Shown piece after piece: positions 17,883 to 28,226 of a DNA stretch of 49,916 nucleotides. The DNA lies in NCBI RefSeq assembly GCF_002154695.1, contig NZ_MTAV01000108.1, positions 1 to 49,916 on the forward strand, given 5' to 3'. Origin of the DNA: Nostoc sp. T09. Lineage in GTDB: Bacteria; Cyanobacteriota; Cyanobacteriia; Cyanobacteriales; Nostocaceae. Made by a program: the position numbers and the translations under genes. Position 1 is the first letter of the stretch, and each line of letters opens with the position of its first letter. The notes beneath the pieces were generated by a model. That model saw only the letters and a program-made list of their open reading frames with translations, ran no database searches and was not told where the DNA came from.

Positions 17883-18566
17883 ATGTTTGGTTTTAAATCT
17901 AAACTTATAAACGCAACTTTAGCAGCTAGTTTTGCAATCCCCTTGGCTACTGCTGGGATGTTTACCTCTGCTGGTTCTGCTCAAGCAGCTGCCCTAACAG
18001 GTAGTTTTCACTACAATCCTTACGATAACCCATCTACTGATAATCTGACCACAGTCAACTTTTCTAAATCTGCCCTAACGTTTCTTCCCGATCCAGGAGC
18101 AGTTGCACTTTCATTACAACAGGGAGATTTTACAGCCTTTAAAAAAGCATATATCTATGGTTTTAATACTAACCCTTTCTCTGGTCCGGTAAAATTCCTT
18201 GATCTTGGTACTACCTTAAACTTGCCTGAACCAAATGGAAAGGATGTTTTGAAACTAACTTCTTTTGGTAATGCCTCATTTTCAGATCAGGCTAACGGTA
18301 AAGCAACAGATGTTAATATTACTTTTCAAGGCTTCTTTGAAGCAGCAGATGGGAGCTTAAGCTCAGCAGATGGATATATTACTTTAGCCATTCTGGGGGG
18401 TAAAAACATCGTTGAAAAAAATTACAATGATGGTTTATTGCAAGCTGCGAGTTTTACTGGTCTTGCAGCAACATCTGTTCCCGAACCAACAACAATACTA
18501 GGCTTGGGTGCTGTAGGTGCAGTGATGGCTATGTCTCGCCGCCGCAAAACTCAAGTTACTTCTTGA
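17883..18566 (+). CDS. PEP-CTERM sorting domain protein
   Basis: The 227-aa exported protein has a signal peptide at about 1-35 (INATLAASFAIPLATAGMFTSAGSAQAA). The C-terminal sorting signal is VPEPTTILGLGAVGAVMAMSRRRKTQ: a VPEP motif, a hydrophobic stretch and an Arg-rich end. Such proteins are processed by an exosortase at the cytoplasmic membrane and are typically exported or polysaccharide-associated. The central region (about 36-195) is Gly/Asn/Asp-rich with beta character and no recognised catalytic motif. TAGGAG sits 11 nt upstream of the ATG. No exosortase gene is in the window. Function unknown. Confidence 0.88.
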   Translation: MFGFKSKLINATLAASFAIPLATAGMFTSAGSAQAAALTGSFHYNPYDNPSTDNLTTVNFSKSALTFLPDPGAVALSLQQGDFTAFKKAYIYGFNTNPFSGPVKFLDLGTTLNLPEPNGKDVLKLTSFGNASFSDQANGKATDVNITFQGFFEAADGSLSSADGYITLAILGGKNIVEKNYNDGLLQAASFTGLAATSVPEPTTILGLGAVGAVMAMSRRRKTQVTS

Positions 18567-18827
18567 GTATTATCTCAAAAATAAATGGTGAGAAATCTAG
18601 GAGGTAAAACTATTATCAAGAAAACAAATTTGTAAAAAATTATTCAAATATATTCGGTTTGCATTAAGTGTTATAGCTGTAAGTTCGTAGTAATTATTTA
18701 AGCAATTACTGCGAATTTTCTTTTGTAGCGCTTTTCAGTTGGATGCACCTATATAAAAAGGGCACAAATTTTTGTACCCTAAAAGATTTCTATTTCAAAT
18801 TTTCCACAAGTTTATTGAAATAAGAAG
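18567..18827. other. Convergent intergenic region
   Basis: This 261-nt AT-rich region lies between two convergent genes. gtagtaattatttaagcaattactg (about 18688-18712) resembles the GTAGTA...TACTAC repeat family at 29430-29475. No clear terminator was found. Confidence 0.4.
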
Positions 18828-19490
18828 TTATACCGACTGCAAAGATTTTTTAGCTTCATTGGCGATCGCTTCTACTTCATCATCTACCAGAGTTTCTAAT
18901 ACAGCTTTCGCATCTGCTCCACCCAAACGGCTCAAAGCTTGCAAAACTCTATAGCGAACTTGCCAATCTGGATTGTTCGCATAGGGAGCTAACAGTGGAA
19001 CTGCATCTATATTTCCCAACTCGCCAAAAGAACTAATAGCAGCAGTTTTAATTAAGTCATTTTCAGAAGCGAGTGCTTCTTTAAGTAGTTCAAAGCCTCG
19101 CGGATCGCCTAACTCTCCCAATGTGGCGATGATGCTAAATTTTACCAGCCATTCCGGAGTTGCATTGTAAAGTTGCTGCAAGTCTTCAAAAGCTGCTTCT
19201 AGTTTCAGCGCACCCAAACAGTCTGCGGCTGCTGCTTGGACATCTGGTTCGGGGTCACTCAGCAGTTCGCGCAGTAAATTTAAAGATAACTCTAAATCTT
19301 GTCCCCCTAATGTATCCATCTGACTCACTGCTGAGTAACGGACACGAGCACTGCTATCACCAACTGCACTTTGAATAAGTTCAAAGCCAATCGCTGGTTC
19401 TAGTTCACGAATTTGATTCACAGCTCGCAAGCGATCGCCCAAATCTTCAGAACTGAGCAATTGCTGAACCGACTCAGGAGTAATACTCAT
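18828..19490 (-). CDS. HEAT-repeat protein, NblB-like
   Basis: The 220-aa protein consists of about six HEAT-like helical repeats: GDRLRAVNQIRELEPAIG, SSARVRYSAVSQMDTLG, EPDVQAAAADCLGALKLE, EWLVKFSIIATLGELGD, NDLIKTAAISSFGELGN and DWQVRYRVLQALSRLGG. Length, the N-terminus (MSITPESVQQLLSSEDLGDRLRAVNQ) and repeat spacing match the NblB group, related to phycocyanobilin lyases and implicated in phycobilisome degradation. The specific NblB assignment is from memory. Other HEAT-repeat lyase-like proteins of similar size remain possible. Confidence 0.78.
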   Translation of the reverse strand: MSITPESVQQLLSSEDLGDRLRAVNQIRELEPAIGFELIQSAVGDSSARVRYSAVSQMDTLGGQDLELSLNLLRELLSDPEPDVQAAAADCLGALKLEAAFEDLQQLYNATPEWLVKFSIIATLGELGDPRGFELLKEALASENDLIKTAAISSFGELGNIDAVPLLAPYANNPDWQVRYRVLQALSRLGGADAKAVLETLVDDEVEAIANEAKKSLQSV

Positions 19491-19620
19491 TTACTTATCC
19501 TAAATTTTCCAAAAGTTTAAAAAACAGTAATCAAGAATCAATATCTGTTTGACTCTTGGCTTGGCCACAAAGGACGCGGAGAAAGGGACACGCGGGGACG
19601 TAAAGAGAAACCAGTATCTT

Positions 19621-19665
19621 CGCTTCACAAGCTGAGAAACCCGACAACGCAGCGCTGTCTCACCG
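19621..19665. repeat. Degenerate dispersed palindromic repeat
   Basis: The segment cacaagctgagaaacccgacaacgcagcgctgtctcacc aligns loosely, in the same orientation, with the better-preserved copy at 8854-8900. It sits just downstream of the CBS-domain gene. Confidence 0.45.
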
Positions 19666-19673
19666 CGTCTTCT

Positions 19674-20138
19674 TCAATCTTGACTTGCTGCCATTGCGCG
19701 AACAATGTCACCACGAGTGAGGATACCAATTACTTGACCCGCGCTGTCAAGTACCGGCAGACGGTGAACGCTGCGATCGTGCATGATTCTGGCTGCTTCC
19801 TTTAAAGTTTTGTCAGGGGAGATAGTAACCGGGTTCTTGCTCATCACTTCCCCAACAGTTTGTCCTAGTGCTTTGTGCAAATCGCGGTCATAATCAACAG
19901 GATTTTGTAAATAGATGACACTATCGAGAAACATGATGTAAGCCGGAGGAGTTACACCTGTTTCTTGCCACATTAAGTCGGTTTCTGAGATAATGCCTGC
20001 CAATTTACCAACATCATCCACTACAGGTAGACCGCTAATACGTCGTTCTGCCAAAATTTGAATGGCTTCTTTCAGGGGTGTTTCAGATCGAACCACAACT
20101 GGGTCACGGCTCATCACGTCGGCAACGGTTTTAGGCAT
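19674..20138 (-). CDS. Tandem CBS-domain protein
   Basis: The protein (154 aa from the chosen start) has two CBS domains: about 1-75 (MPKTVADVMSRDPVVVRSETPLKEAIQILAERRISGLPVVDDVGKLAGIISETDLMW) and about 93-150 (VGEVMSKNPVTISPDKTLKEAARIMHDRSVHRLPVLDSAGQVIGILTRGDIVRAM). Paired CBS domains bind adenosine nucleotides and act as stand-alone or partner-bound energy sensors. I chose the ATG at MPKTVADVM because the family begins there; an in-frame ATG 24 nt upstream adds only MIKGVSKQ. The regulated target is unknown. Confidence 0.92.
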   Translation of the reverse strand: MPKTVADVMSRDPVVVRSETPLKEAIQILAERRISGLPVVDDVGKLAGIISETDLMWQETGVTPPAYIMFLDSVIYLQNPVDYDRDLHKALGQTVGEVMSKNPVTISPDKTLKEAARIMHDRSVHRLPVLDSAGQVIGILTRGDIVRAMAASQD

Positions 20139-20231
20139 TTGTTTGCTGACACCTTTTATCAACGTCTTTGGGATTATTTTAAAAAATTGCTGGTCGCAAC
20201 CTGATGGAGTTAATACATCGTTACTTCCAGA

Positions 20232-20672
20232 CTACGCCAGAAAATTACTCGCCTTTGCATTTTGACTTTGCCTTAACGCTGCGATAATTTGCACATTTGC
20301 CTTGGGAAAAGCAAACTGTTCTAAATCTGCTAAATTCACCCAACGAATTTCATCGCATTCCAGCGCCTGCGGTACACCTGTCAGATGACAACAGTGATGT
20401 ACGGTCAAGGTAACGCGTAACTCTGTATAAGTATGATCGATGGTAATTAGATGTTCTCCTACGGCAATTTCTATTCCCAGTTCTTCATAAATTTCCCGTT
20501 GGATACATTCTTCAACAGTTTCACCAGGCTCGATTTTGCCGCCAGGAAATTCCCACAAACCACCCATTGCTCCCCCCGCACGACGGCGATCGATTAAAAT
20601 TTGCTGCTGCTCGTTCCAAATTACGGCAACACCAATAATTTTGTGGGGTAACAGAGAACTGGTTTCACTCAT
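20232..20672 (-). CDS. mutT: MutT/Nudix hydrolase
   Basis: The 146-aa protein has an intact Nudix box: GGKIEPGETVEECIQREIYEELGI fits G-x5-E-x7-RE-U-x-EE-x-G-U. The preceding GGLWEFP and the downstream ECDEIRWVNLADLEQFAFPKAN are typical of MutT-type 8-oxo-dGTP diphosphatases, which remove oxidised nucleotides. Substrate specificity within this group cannot be settled from sequence alone. The start ATG is at 20672. It is 94 nt upstream of the CBS-domain gene on the same strand. Confidence 0.9.
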   Translation of the reverse strand: MSETSSLLPHKIIGVAVIWNEQQQILIDRRRAGGAMGGLWEFPGGKIEPGETVEECIQREIYEELGIEIAVGEHLITIDHTYTELRVTLTVHHCCHLTGVPQALECDEIRWVNLADLEQFAFPKANVQIIAALRQSQNAKASNFLA

Positions 20673-20715
20673 GATTTATGGGAAAAAGAAGTTAGTATCG
20701 GCTATCTAATAATAG

Positions 20716-20745
20716 AACTCGGCAGATAAGTTAACTTGCCGAGTT
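20716..20745. repeat. 9-bp hairpin upstream of mutT
   Basis: AACTCGGCA (20716-20724) and TGCCGAGTT (20737-20745) are exact complements around a 12-nt loop. On the plus strand a T/A-rich run follows. On the minus strand it lies after the DUF760 gene but without a U-run. Could be a terminator or a structured mutT leader. Confidence 0.5.
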
Positions 20746-20985
20746 TATATTTTATTGCCCTCTAAAAATGAATTTATTTAGCCGAACTATTATTTTTTTA
20801 TGAATGGTTCATTGTCGGTATTTTACCGTAAATTGCGAGTTTTTGCTTAGATACTGCTCGCAATCCTAGTTTTTACTTAATGGGTTATATTTGGCATAAG
20901 CGATCGCGGGCTGTCAGAACTTCACACAAGAATACGATCGCTTCTCTCAGCGTGGCTGCTTCAAGACATAAAGCCAACAACATCG
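20746..20985. other. Intergenic between DUF760 gene and mutT
   Basis: No gene is seen. Two HIP1-related cgatcgc motifs and an AT-rich segment are present. The whole gap from 20673 to 20985 is 313 nt including the hairpin. Confidence 0.4.
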
Positions 20986-21330
20986 CTACTCATTTTCGCT
21001 ATCGTTGGTTTCAGTGCCTTGTAAGGCGAGTTCAAAGTTCATTCTCTGTTCAGCGTTACGCAGGAAGTAACCACTGATCATTGCAGAGGCCAGAAGCCGA
21101 CCTAGACTTTCTCGGCTTGTAGTGATGCTAACGTCAAAGTGTTCTGAAGGTAAGTTCCCCAAAAGTCCCACAATATTGCGTTCCATCACCTGGAGAACTT
21201 CTGAAGAAGTAGGTTTAGATAGCTGGGTGACTGTTTCTGGACTCAAGGATTTAACATATTGCCAGAGTAAATCGCTAGTTTCAGACTCGCTGTTAAAAAA
21301 TTCTGAGACTCGATTGGATGGGTTACTCAC
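20986..21330 (-). CDS. DUF760 family protein
   Basis: The 114-aa soluble, helical protein has the DUF760 pattern: LLWQYVKSLSPETVTQLSKPTSSEVLQVMERNIVGLLGNLPSEHFDVSITTSRESLGRLLASAMISGYFLRNAEQRM. The family is found in cyanobacteria and chloroplasts and its role is unsettled. The start codon is GTG, with AAGGAG 7 nt upstream. It lies downstream of the sigma factor gene on the same strand, separated by a strong hairpin. Confidence 0.9.
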   Translation of the reverse strand: MSNPSNRVSEFFNSESETSDLLWQYVKSLSPETVTQLSKPTSSEVLQVMERNIVGLLGNLPSEHFDVSITTSRESLGRLLASAMISGYFLRNAEQRMNFELALQGTETNDSENE

Positions 21331-21561
21331 GTTTTATCTCCTTGACTAAGTACTACTAGCTAAGGTATTTACGACTTTTAAGAATCAATGCCTTTGCTTG
21401 TATTGACCTTAGCTAGTCCTTGGCTGTTCCTGTCAACTAATGTAACAAGTTAGATATGACTAAGCAGTCGGTGTAACCGTACCAAAAGCAGGGTGTTTTC
21501 TCACCTCCTTGGTTAATAGTTCTGCGTCATTCCTCCTTTGCCAATAAATAATCACAAAGTG

Positions 21562-21600
21562 CAAAGTTCTGAGCGGAAGAAACCTCCGCTCAGAACTTTG
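21562..21600 (-). terminator. 16-bp hairpin downstream of the sigma factor gene
   Basis: CAAAGTTCTGAGCGGA (21562-21577) and TCCGCTCAGAACTTTG (21585-21600) are perfect complements around a 7-nt loop. It begins 24 nt after the sigma gene stop codon. On the minus strand it is followed by a moderately U-rich stretch (CACTTTGTGATTATTTATT). This is the strongest hairpin seen in the window and the likely sigma gene terminator. Confidence 0.75.
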
Positions 21601-21624
21601 TAACAGACGACAAAAAACAAATAA

Positions 21625-22674
21625 CTAACTTGCCAAATATTCATCCATCTTGGCTTTAGACTTACGCAGTTTAGTTAATGCTTCCCGTTCAATTTGTCGT
21701 ACTCGTTCACGGCTGATGTTCAGAATCTCCCCGATTCTTGCCAATGTAAGAGCCTGTCCATCCATTAACCCAAAGCGGAGTGTGATCACTTCCTTCTGTT
21801 GGGGAGTGAGATCCCCTATTAAGCGCGCCAAGTCATTAGATAAGGAAGATTGCATGACAAACTCTTCTGGAGAAGCACCCGGATCTTCCAACATTTCGCC
21901 GAGTTCGGTATCGTAGTTGTCTCCCAACCGCAAATCCAGAGATAGGGGTAGACGTGCTTTTTCGAGATACTCTCGCACCTGTTTGGGCGTCAATTCCAAT
22001 TCTTGCGCTAGTTCGGATGCTGAAGGAGCACGTCCCAGTTTTTGCGATAATTGTCGTTGGGCTTTTTTAATCTTATTTAGTTTTTCAGTGATGTGGATCG
22101 GTAAGCGAATAGTACGAGCTTTTTCTGCGATCGCTCTAGTGATTGCTTGCCGAATCCACCAATAGGCATAAGTTGAAAATCTATAGCCTTTCGTGGGGTC
22201 AAACTTTTCGACACCCCGCTGCATACCGATACTGCCTTCTTGAATTAAGTCTAGTAAATCGACATTGCGTTTAATATACTTTTTGGCAACAGACACTACC
22301 AGTCGCAAATTGGCCTCTACCATCTTGCGCTTGGCATATTCACCTTCAGCGATCACTTCGTTCAACTGAGCCAAGTCTAGCTGGGTTGCTTTGGCCCACT
22401 CCTCTAAGCTTGGTTGATGGCCTAACTGGGTGGCAAGCTCCTCCCTCAATTCATGCAAAGCAGTTGAACGCTGCACCTGTTTGCCATAAAATATCTCTTC
22501 CTCGTGGGTTAAGAGTGGCACACGGCCAATCTCACGCAGGTAAGTCCGCACGAGGTCCGTGGCTGTCTGAGCGGTCTTCATGGCGCTACTCATTGGTAAA
22601 GTTGGACTTGACAGTAGGGTCATTAAGTGATAGATGCTTTGCCAGGGTGTTACCCAGTCTAAAGGGGAACCCAT
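21625..22674 (-). CDS. Group 2 RNA polymerase sigma factor (RpoD/SigA family)
   Basis: Region 1.2 is [29 protein letters not shown]; region 2 is [61 protein letters not shown]; region 3 is [26 protein letters not shown]; region 4.2 ends in [29 protein letters not shown]. The lack of a long N-terminal 1.1 region and the YGKQVQ signature indicate a non-essential group 2 factor (SigB/C/D/E class); I cannot fix the letter. The N-terminus is uncertain: 349 aa from the first ATG, but internal ATGs (MTLLSS, MSSAMK) sit nearer the conserved start. Confidence 0.93.
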   Translation of the reverse strand: MGSPLDWVTPWQSIYHLMTLLSSPTLPMSSAMKTAQTATDLVRTYLREIGRVPLLTHEEEIFYGKQVQRSTALHELREELATQLGHQPSLEEWAKATQLDLAQLNEVIAEGEYAKRKMVEANLRLVVSVAKKYIKRNVDLLDLIQEGSIGMQRGVEKFDPTKGYRFSTYAYWWIRQAITRAIAEKARTIRLPIHITEKLNKIKKAQRQLSQKLGRAPSASELAQELELTPKQVREYLEKARLPLSLDLRLGDNYDTELGEMLEDPGASPEEFVMQSSLSNDLARLIGDLTPQQKEVITLRFGLMDGQALTLARIGEILNISRERVRQIEREALTKLRKSKAKMDEYLAS

Positions 22675-23252
22675 GCTATGGTTGGCGATTTATGTGCCCG
22701 AGAAACTCGGCTGCTCATATTAATCTAGTTAGGTTCTTAACTGCTCTAGACGTTACAGTTATTTACCCGGTTTCACAAGTATCTAGAGTTAGATAAAAGG
22801 TAATAAGTTGAACATTTTCTGGATTATTTTGTCATTAATAATTGTAACATTTATGAGAATAATCTGAACATTTAGCAGGTGGAAATTTCAAAGCTGTTCG
22901 AGTTTGTGTAACGCAATCACATTGCTAAATAACCTTTAGCAACTAAATCATAAATCTCTCTGTAGCCAGCAATAACTTACTCATATTTCTTAAAATAACT
23001 CAATGATAAGTATAAGTAATCGTCTATAACAATTGCTTAATTTTTGCTGTACCCAAAAATGAGATTTTATGTCCTGAGGCATAGAGGCTAGGGGTGGGAA
23101 GGGGGACAAGGAAGAATACATCCTTGTCTGTTCCCTAAGTTTTACCCTTTCCGTTGCTCTGATAAAAGTACCTTTTGCAAGAGATCTCAGGCTAAGGTCA
23201 CAACAAAGGATCAGAAATTATTCCTTCTGCCATCTGCACTCAGCCCTCAGCC
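22675..23252. other. Upstream region of the sigma factor gene
   Basis: This 578-nt gap contains no recognisable gene. It is AT-rich near 22790-23050 and G-rich at 23085-23110. It should contain the sigma factor promoter. Heptamer words (gcactca, gccctca, gccctaa) at 23237-23257 overlap the carB stop codon. Confidence 0.45.
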
Positions 23253-26200
23253 CTAATTCAACATGCAGTAGTCTTGGATAATTTTTACGTCCAAAGTCGT
23301 AGTTTGCAGAGAACGAATCGCAGCAACAGTGGCTTTTGCTCCCGCGATCGTGGTGATAATGGGAATTTTATAAGCCAATGCTGTGCGCCGAATTAACCTA
23401 GCATCAGTCTGGGCTTCCTCTCCCGAAGGGGTGTTGATAATGAGTTGGATTTTCTGGTTTTTGATGGCATCTAAGACATGGGGACGACCTTCGTGGAGTT
23501 TTAGCACCAACTCAATATCTAAGCCGTGTTCTTGAAGAACTTTACGCGTGCCAAGTGTAGCCATCACCGTAAAGCCTAGATCCATAAATTCCTTAACGAC
23601 GTTAACCGCAGGTGCTTTGTCGCGATCGCTCATGGACACAAAAACGGTTCCCGACAGAGGTAAGCGTTCGCCAGCACCGATTTCTGCTTTGGCATAGGCG
23701 CGGCCAAAATCGCTGTCAATTCCCATGACTTCACCAGTAGAGCGCATTTCTGGACCCAATATCGTATCAGTACCGGGGAATTTATTAAATGGCAATACAG
23801 CTTCTTTGACCGCAATGTGGGTAGGGATGACTTCCTGTGTGAAGTCTAGCTCCTCTAAGGTTTTGCCTGACATAATCAAGGATGCGAGTTTTGCCAACTG
23901 CACACCAGTTGCTTTAGACACAAAGGGCACAGTCCGAGAGGCGCGGGGGTTGGCTTCCAAAATGTAAATTTGCGGAGAATAGCTACTAGCACCCACAACA
24001 GCAAACTGAATATTCATCAGCCCGACAACTGAAAGCGCCTGTGCTAGCTGCACTGTCCATGTGCGAATTTGATTGAGTACGGCTGGCGGGAGAGAAATAG
24101 AGGGTAAAGTACAAGCTGAGTCCCCAGAGTGAATCCCGGCTTGTTCAATGTGTTCCATAATACCGCCAATTACTACCCGCCTGGTGTGGTCAGCGATCGC
24201 ATCTACATCGACTTCGATGGCATTTTCCAAAAACTTATCAATCAAAATTGGATGATCCGGTTCTACTTGTACCGCAAAGGTCATGTAGCGTTCCAATTCC
24301 GCATCGGAATAGACGATTTCCATCGCCCTTCCTCCCAATACATAGCTAGGACGTACTACCACTGGATAACCGATGCGTTTGGCAACAATCAGCGCGTCTT
24401 CGTAACTGCGGGCAATCCCATTAGGTGGTTGAGCAATATTCAACTGGTTGAGGATCTTTTCAAACCGCTCCCGGTTTTCTGCCATATCTATAGAATCTGG
24501 GGATGTACCCCAAATTTTAGTGCTGAGTTCTGAGTCCTGAGTGCTGAGTACCTGTTGCAAAGGTACTGCTAACTTCAATGGTGTTTGTCCACCGAATTGC
24601 ACAATGATGCCTACTGGGTTCTCAGCTTCGATGATATTGAGTACATCTTCTTTAGTTAATGGCTCAAAGTAGAGGCGATCGCTGGTGTCATAATCTGTGG
24701 AAACTGTCTCTGGGTTAGAGTTGACCATAATCGTCTCATAGCCTGCACTTTTCAGCGCATAGGCGGCGTGACAACAGCAATAATCAAACTCAATTCCCTG
24801 TCCGATGCGGTTGGGACCACCACCCAAAATCATCACTTTTGGTTTAGTTGTGGGTAAAACCTCTGTTTCATCTTCGTAGGTGGAATAGTAGTAAGGAGTA
24901 AACGCCTCAAACTCAGCAGCGCAGGTATCCACAGTTTTGTAAACCGGGATGACTCCTAGTTGTTTACGATATGCCCGAACTTCATCTTCGTTGGTTTTGG
25001 TGGCATAGGCAATTTGGCGATCGCTAAATCCCTCACGCTTTACATCATACATTTGCTCTTTTGTCAATTGCTGCAAAGGAGTCCGTTTAAGGAATTTCTC
25101 GACTTCTAGCAGTTGTTGCAATTTATCGAGAAACCAGGGATCAATACCTGTCAGTTCGTAGATTTCTTCATTAGTCAGCCCCAATTGCATAGCATGACGC
25201 ACCGCGAAAATGCGATCGGGATTGGGCGTCCGCAAGTGAGCGCGGATTTGTTCGCCACTGGGTAATTTCTCGGCTTTGTCGCAACCCCAGCCTGCACGCC
25301 CAGTTTCAAGAGAACGCAGTGCTTTCTGGAAGGATTCGTTAAATGTCCTACCAATTGACATTGCTTCCCCGACGGATTTCATCTGCGTTGTCAACACAGG
25401 TTCAGAACCAGGAAACTTTTCAAAGGCAAAGCGGGGAACTTTGGTAACTACGTAGTCAATGGTTGGTTCAAAGGATGCCGGAGTTTTCTTGGTAATGTCG
25501 TTTTTAATTTCATCCAAGGTATAGCCAACAGCTAGCTTGGCCGCCATCTTGGCGATGGGGAAACCAGTGGCTTTGGAAGCCAAGGCAGAACTACGAGATA
25601 CACGGGGGTTCATTTCAATGACAACCACATCCCCAGTAACCGGATTAACGGCAAACTGAATATTGGAACCGCCAGTTTCCACACCAATCTCGCGGATGAT
25701 TTTAATTGCCATATCCCGCAGCCGTTGATATTCTTTATCGGTGAGGGTTTGGGCAGGAGCAACGGTAATTGAGTCTCCGGTATGGATGCCCATTGGGTCG
25801 AAGTTTTCGATGGAGCAAATAATGACCACGTTATCTGCGAGGTCGCGCATTACTTCTAATTCGTACTCTTTCCAGCCGAGTAGGGACTGGTCGATGAGAA
25901 TTTGGGAAACGGGGCTAGCATCGATACCCACCTGTGCCATTTCTTCAAATTCTTCTTGGTTGTACGCAATACCGCCGCCCGTGCCACCCATAGTGAAAGC
26001 AGGACGAATAATTAGAGGATAAGTACCAATTTGGCGGGCGATCGCTCTAGATTCTTCTAAAGATGAGGCTGTACCACTAGGGCACACACTCACCCCAATC
26101 TTGGCCATTGCGTCGTTGAAGAGTTTTCTGTCTTCAGCTTTTTCAATAGCTGGGAGTTTAGCGCCAATCAATTCAACACCATACTGCTCTAAAACACCAT

Positions 26201-26513
26201 TTTTCGCTAGAGCGACAGCAAGGTTGAGGGCGGTTTGTCCCCCCATTGTTGGCAGTAGGGCATCGGGACGCTCTTTGGCGATGACTTTTGCGACCAATTC
26301 CGGTGTCAGCGGCTCAATATAAGTGCGATCGGCTGTCTCTGGGTCAGTCATGATCGTCGCTGGGTTAGAGTTGACCAGCACCACTTCATAGCCTTCTTCT
26401 CGTAAAGCTTTACAGGCTTGAGTGCCAGAGTAGTCAAACTCACAGGCTTGTCCAATTACAATTGGACCAGAGCCTAACAGCAGTATCTTCCGGAGGTCTT
26501 GACGGCGGGGCAT
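23253..26513 (-). CDS. carB: Carbamoyl-phosphate synthase large subunit
   Basis: CarB makes carbamoyl phosphate from bicarbonate, ammonia (from CarA) and two ATP for arginine and pyrimidine synthesis. The 1086-aa protein has two homologous ATP-grasp halves: [29 protein letters not shown] in half 1 and [29 protein letters not shown] in half 2. Each has an NPRxSRS/NPRASRT metal-binding motif, and a C-terminal MGS-like regulatory domain follows ([32 protein letters not shown]). At about residues 652-664 an extra segment [13 protein letters not shown] interrupts the usual sequence before [10 protein letters not shown]; it is encoded by heptamer repeats. carA is not in the window. Confidence 0.98.
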   Translation of the reverse strand: MPRRQDLRKILLLGSGPIVIGQACEFDYSGTQACKALREEGYEVVLVNSNPATIMTDPETADRTYIEPLTPELVAKVIAKERPDALLPTMGGQTALNLAVALAKNGVLEQYGVELIGAKLPAIEKAEDRKLFNDAMAKIGVSVCPSGTASSLEESRAIARQIGTYPLIIRPAFTMGGTGGGIAYNQEEFEEMAQVGIDASPVSQILIDQSLLGWKEYELEVMRDLADNVVIICSIENFDPMGIHTGDSITVAPAQTLTDKEYQRLRDMAIKIIREIGVETGGSNIQFAVNPVTGDVVVIEMNPRVSRSSALASKATGFPIAKMAAKLAVGYTLDEIKNDITKKTPASFEPTIDYVVTKVPRFAFEKFPGSEPVLTTQMKSVGEAMSIGRTFNESFQKALRSLETGRAGWGCDKAEKLPSGEQIRAHLRTPNPDRIFAVRHAMQLGLTNEEIYELTGIDPWFLDKLQQLLEVEKFLKRTPLQQLTKEQMYDVKREGFSDRQIAYATKTNEDEVRAYRKQLGVIPVYKTVDTCAAEFEAFTPYYYSTYEDETEVLPTTKPKVMILGGGPNRIGQGIEFDYCCCHAAYALKSAGYETIMVNSNPETVSTDYDTSDRLYFEPLTKEDVLNIIEAENPVGIIVQFGGQTPLKLAVPLQQVLSTQDSELSTKIWGTSPDSIDMAENRERFEKILNQLNIAQPPNGIARSYEDALIVAKRIGYPVVVRPSYVLGGRAMEIVYSDAELERYMTFAVQVEPDHPILIDKFLENAIEVDVDAIADHTRRVVIGGIMEHIEQAGIHSGDSACTLPSISLPPAVLNQIRTWTVQLAQALSVVGLMNIQFAVVGASSYSPQIYILEANPRASRTVPFVSKATGVQLAKLASLIMSGKTLEELDFTQEVIPTHIAVKEAVLPFNKFPGTDTILGPEMRSTGEVMGIDSDFGRAYAKAEIGAGERLPLSGTVFVSMSDRDKAPAVNVVKEFMDLGFTVMATLGTRKVLQEHGLDIELVLKLHEGRPHVLDAIKNQKIQLIINTPSGEEAQTDARLIRRTALAYKIPIITTIAGAKATVAAIRSLQTTTLDVKIIQDYCMLN
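24521..24548 (-). repeat. STRR heptamer array inside carB
   Basis: Four head-to-tail units of NNCTGAG are present on the plus strand: tgctgag, ttctgag, tcctgag, tgctgag. They lie in frame within carB and encode part of [11 protein letters not shown]. The same heptamer family occurs in intergenic arrays near 3270-3320 and 23237-23257. Confidence 0.85.
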
Positions 26514-27114
26514 AGTCTTTGGGATGGAGTAAGAGAATACAAATCCTGATTATTTTAAGATTCTTTCTCCCTGGTCACGCTGTTTATTACCAAGTTTTCT
26601 AGGTTTGATGACAGGGAGGAAAGATAATACCATTTTGGATTTTAGATTTTAGATTTTGGATTGTGAAACATCTATTGGATCAGCGTTTCAGATTTCCATC
26701 TGTCGCAATCATTTTTCAAATTGGTATAAGAAACTGGAGCGACTAAGAGAATTGCTATTTATTCCACTTTCCTACTCTCGAATTTTTTGTGTGTGAAATT
26801 TTTATGTAATCCTCGTCAAGAAAGCACATATTACTTGCAAATATTTTTTATTTGTGATGATAATTTTTTGCAGAAAATTGGAAAATTTTTACATAATACA
26901 TACCTGAATAATTGTAACATTATATAAAAATAATTTTTAACTAGCTTGTTACTAGTAATTGCTAATAATAAATATTCTGGTGTTAAATTGTATACATAAT
27001 AAAAATTGCAGAGATGTAGCGATCCTACTCTCTGCTAAGTTTTATATTTTTTTAAGACTGATTTCTGCCTAGTTTTTATTCAGTCAAGAGCAATTTATCT
27101 AGATGATAACGATT
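26514..27114. other. Long AT-rich region between dps and carB
   Basis: There is no gene in these 601 nt. Heptamers ggatttt, agatttt, agatttt, ggattgt occupy 26637-26664. The part near 26870-27000 is extremely AT-rich. The carB promoter is expected here, on the minus strand. Confidence 0.5.
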
Positions 27115-27669
27115 TTAGTTTTGAGCAGGTTGGACAAAACCCAAGGTTAAGCTGTCTTTAGCCAGGAAGTGAGACAAATGATAAGCGCGCTCTTCAGTTT
27201 TAAGGAGGATTTTTTCGTAGAGATAGCGTGTACCACGGTCTCCCAAACTCTCTGCCTGAGCAGCTTGGCGACGAATCACGCCAATGATAGCTTGCTCTGC
27301 TGCTAAGTCATTTTCAACCATCTGACGGGAAGAATATACACCATCTGGCTCTTGCTGAAAACAAGTTAATTCAGCCAACTTGCTGAAAGTAGCTACTGGC
27401 ACGCCACCCAGTCCATCCAAGCGCTCTCCAATTTCATGGATATGCTCTTGTATTTCTTTGTAGCTTTCATTAAAAAACTCATGCAATGAGTAAAATTCTG
27501 CACCTTCAACTACAAAATGATGTTTTTGGTACTGCAAGGAAAGTGCTTGAAAACTAGCTAATACAACGTTAAATCCTTCGGTAACTGGTGCGGTTACACT
27601 GTGATCTAACAACACAGGATTGTCATAAACATGACCAAAATTCCGTAACACAGTTGTGGTTTCTGACAT
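27115..27669 (-). CDS. dps: Dps-family ferritin with His-type ferroxidase centre
   Basis: Dps proteins form 12-mers that oxidise and store iron and protect DNA. The 184-aa protein has [43 protein letters not shown]. Residue positions coincide with E. coli Dps: H51, H63 and E82 are kept, but D67 is Asn and D78 is His. A three-His ferroxidase site of this type is known in cyanobacterial Dps (Thermosynechococcus DpsA) and similar Nostoc Dps. The ATG has AGGAG upstream. It stands alone. A long N-terminal tail (1-30) precedes the ferritin core. Confidence 0.93.
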   Translation of the reverse strand: MSETTTVLRNFGHVYDNPVLLDHSVTAPVTEGFNVVLASFQALSLQYQKHHFVVEGAEFYSLHEFFNESYKEIQEHIHEIGERLDGLGGVPVATFSKLAELTCFQQEPDGVYSSRQMVENDLAAEQAIIGVIRRQAAQAESLGDRGTRYLYEKILLKTEERAYHLSHFLAKDSLTLGFVQPAQN

Positions 27670-28226
27670 TGTTCTCCTCGCTTCTCCTCAGTTATGGTTT
27701 TTAACTTCTGAGTCTCTACATATTAACATTCTAAAAATTAAAAGCAATTCCAATTAATTTCATATATTTTTAATTTTTCTGCTCTTAAAATTTTGCAATT
27801 TACTTTTAATAGTGAAGGGTCGTGTGCTTGTAATCCATTGCTTACTTACCAATCTTCTGGCAGCTGCTATTTCAGAAAACCAGACGCGGGAGCAAACAGA
27901 TAGATCGGCTGGAGGGGTCTAGAACTCAGGCCTGTTAGCGATCGCATTTTTCTAGTTCTGGCATCCATGAGGACTTAACCAAAATAATGTGGCGTGACGC
28001 AGAAAATTGTTGAGTTGCCACTCTCCACATCCTTTCTCTTGTCTCCTAATCCTTATTGTTAATGGAAGTTCATTGTAGATATTTGAGATTTTTATGCAAG
28101 ATAATTGAGAATTGTTTGCACTTAGGTTATGCTGGTTTAAAAGGCTGAACTCCCAAAAAGGGGAAACAGCAGGTACTAAAAGCGCGGTAGTTACTGCTAT
28201 TTTGTTGCACTTTGAGGGTACATCTC
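27670..28226. other. Divergent upstream region of dps and the 84-aa gene
   Basis: No gene is seen in 557 nt. It must contain the dps promoter (minus) and that of the plus-strand pair at 28227-29208. One HIP1 site lies at about 27938. No Fur box or other operator could be assigned. Confidence 0.45.
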
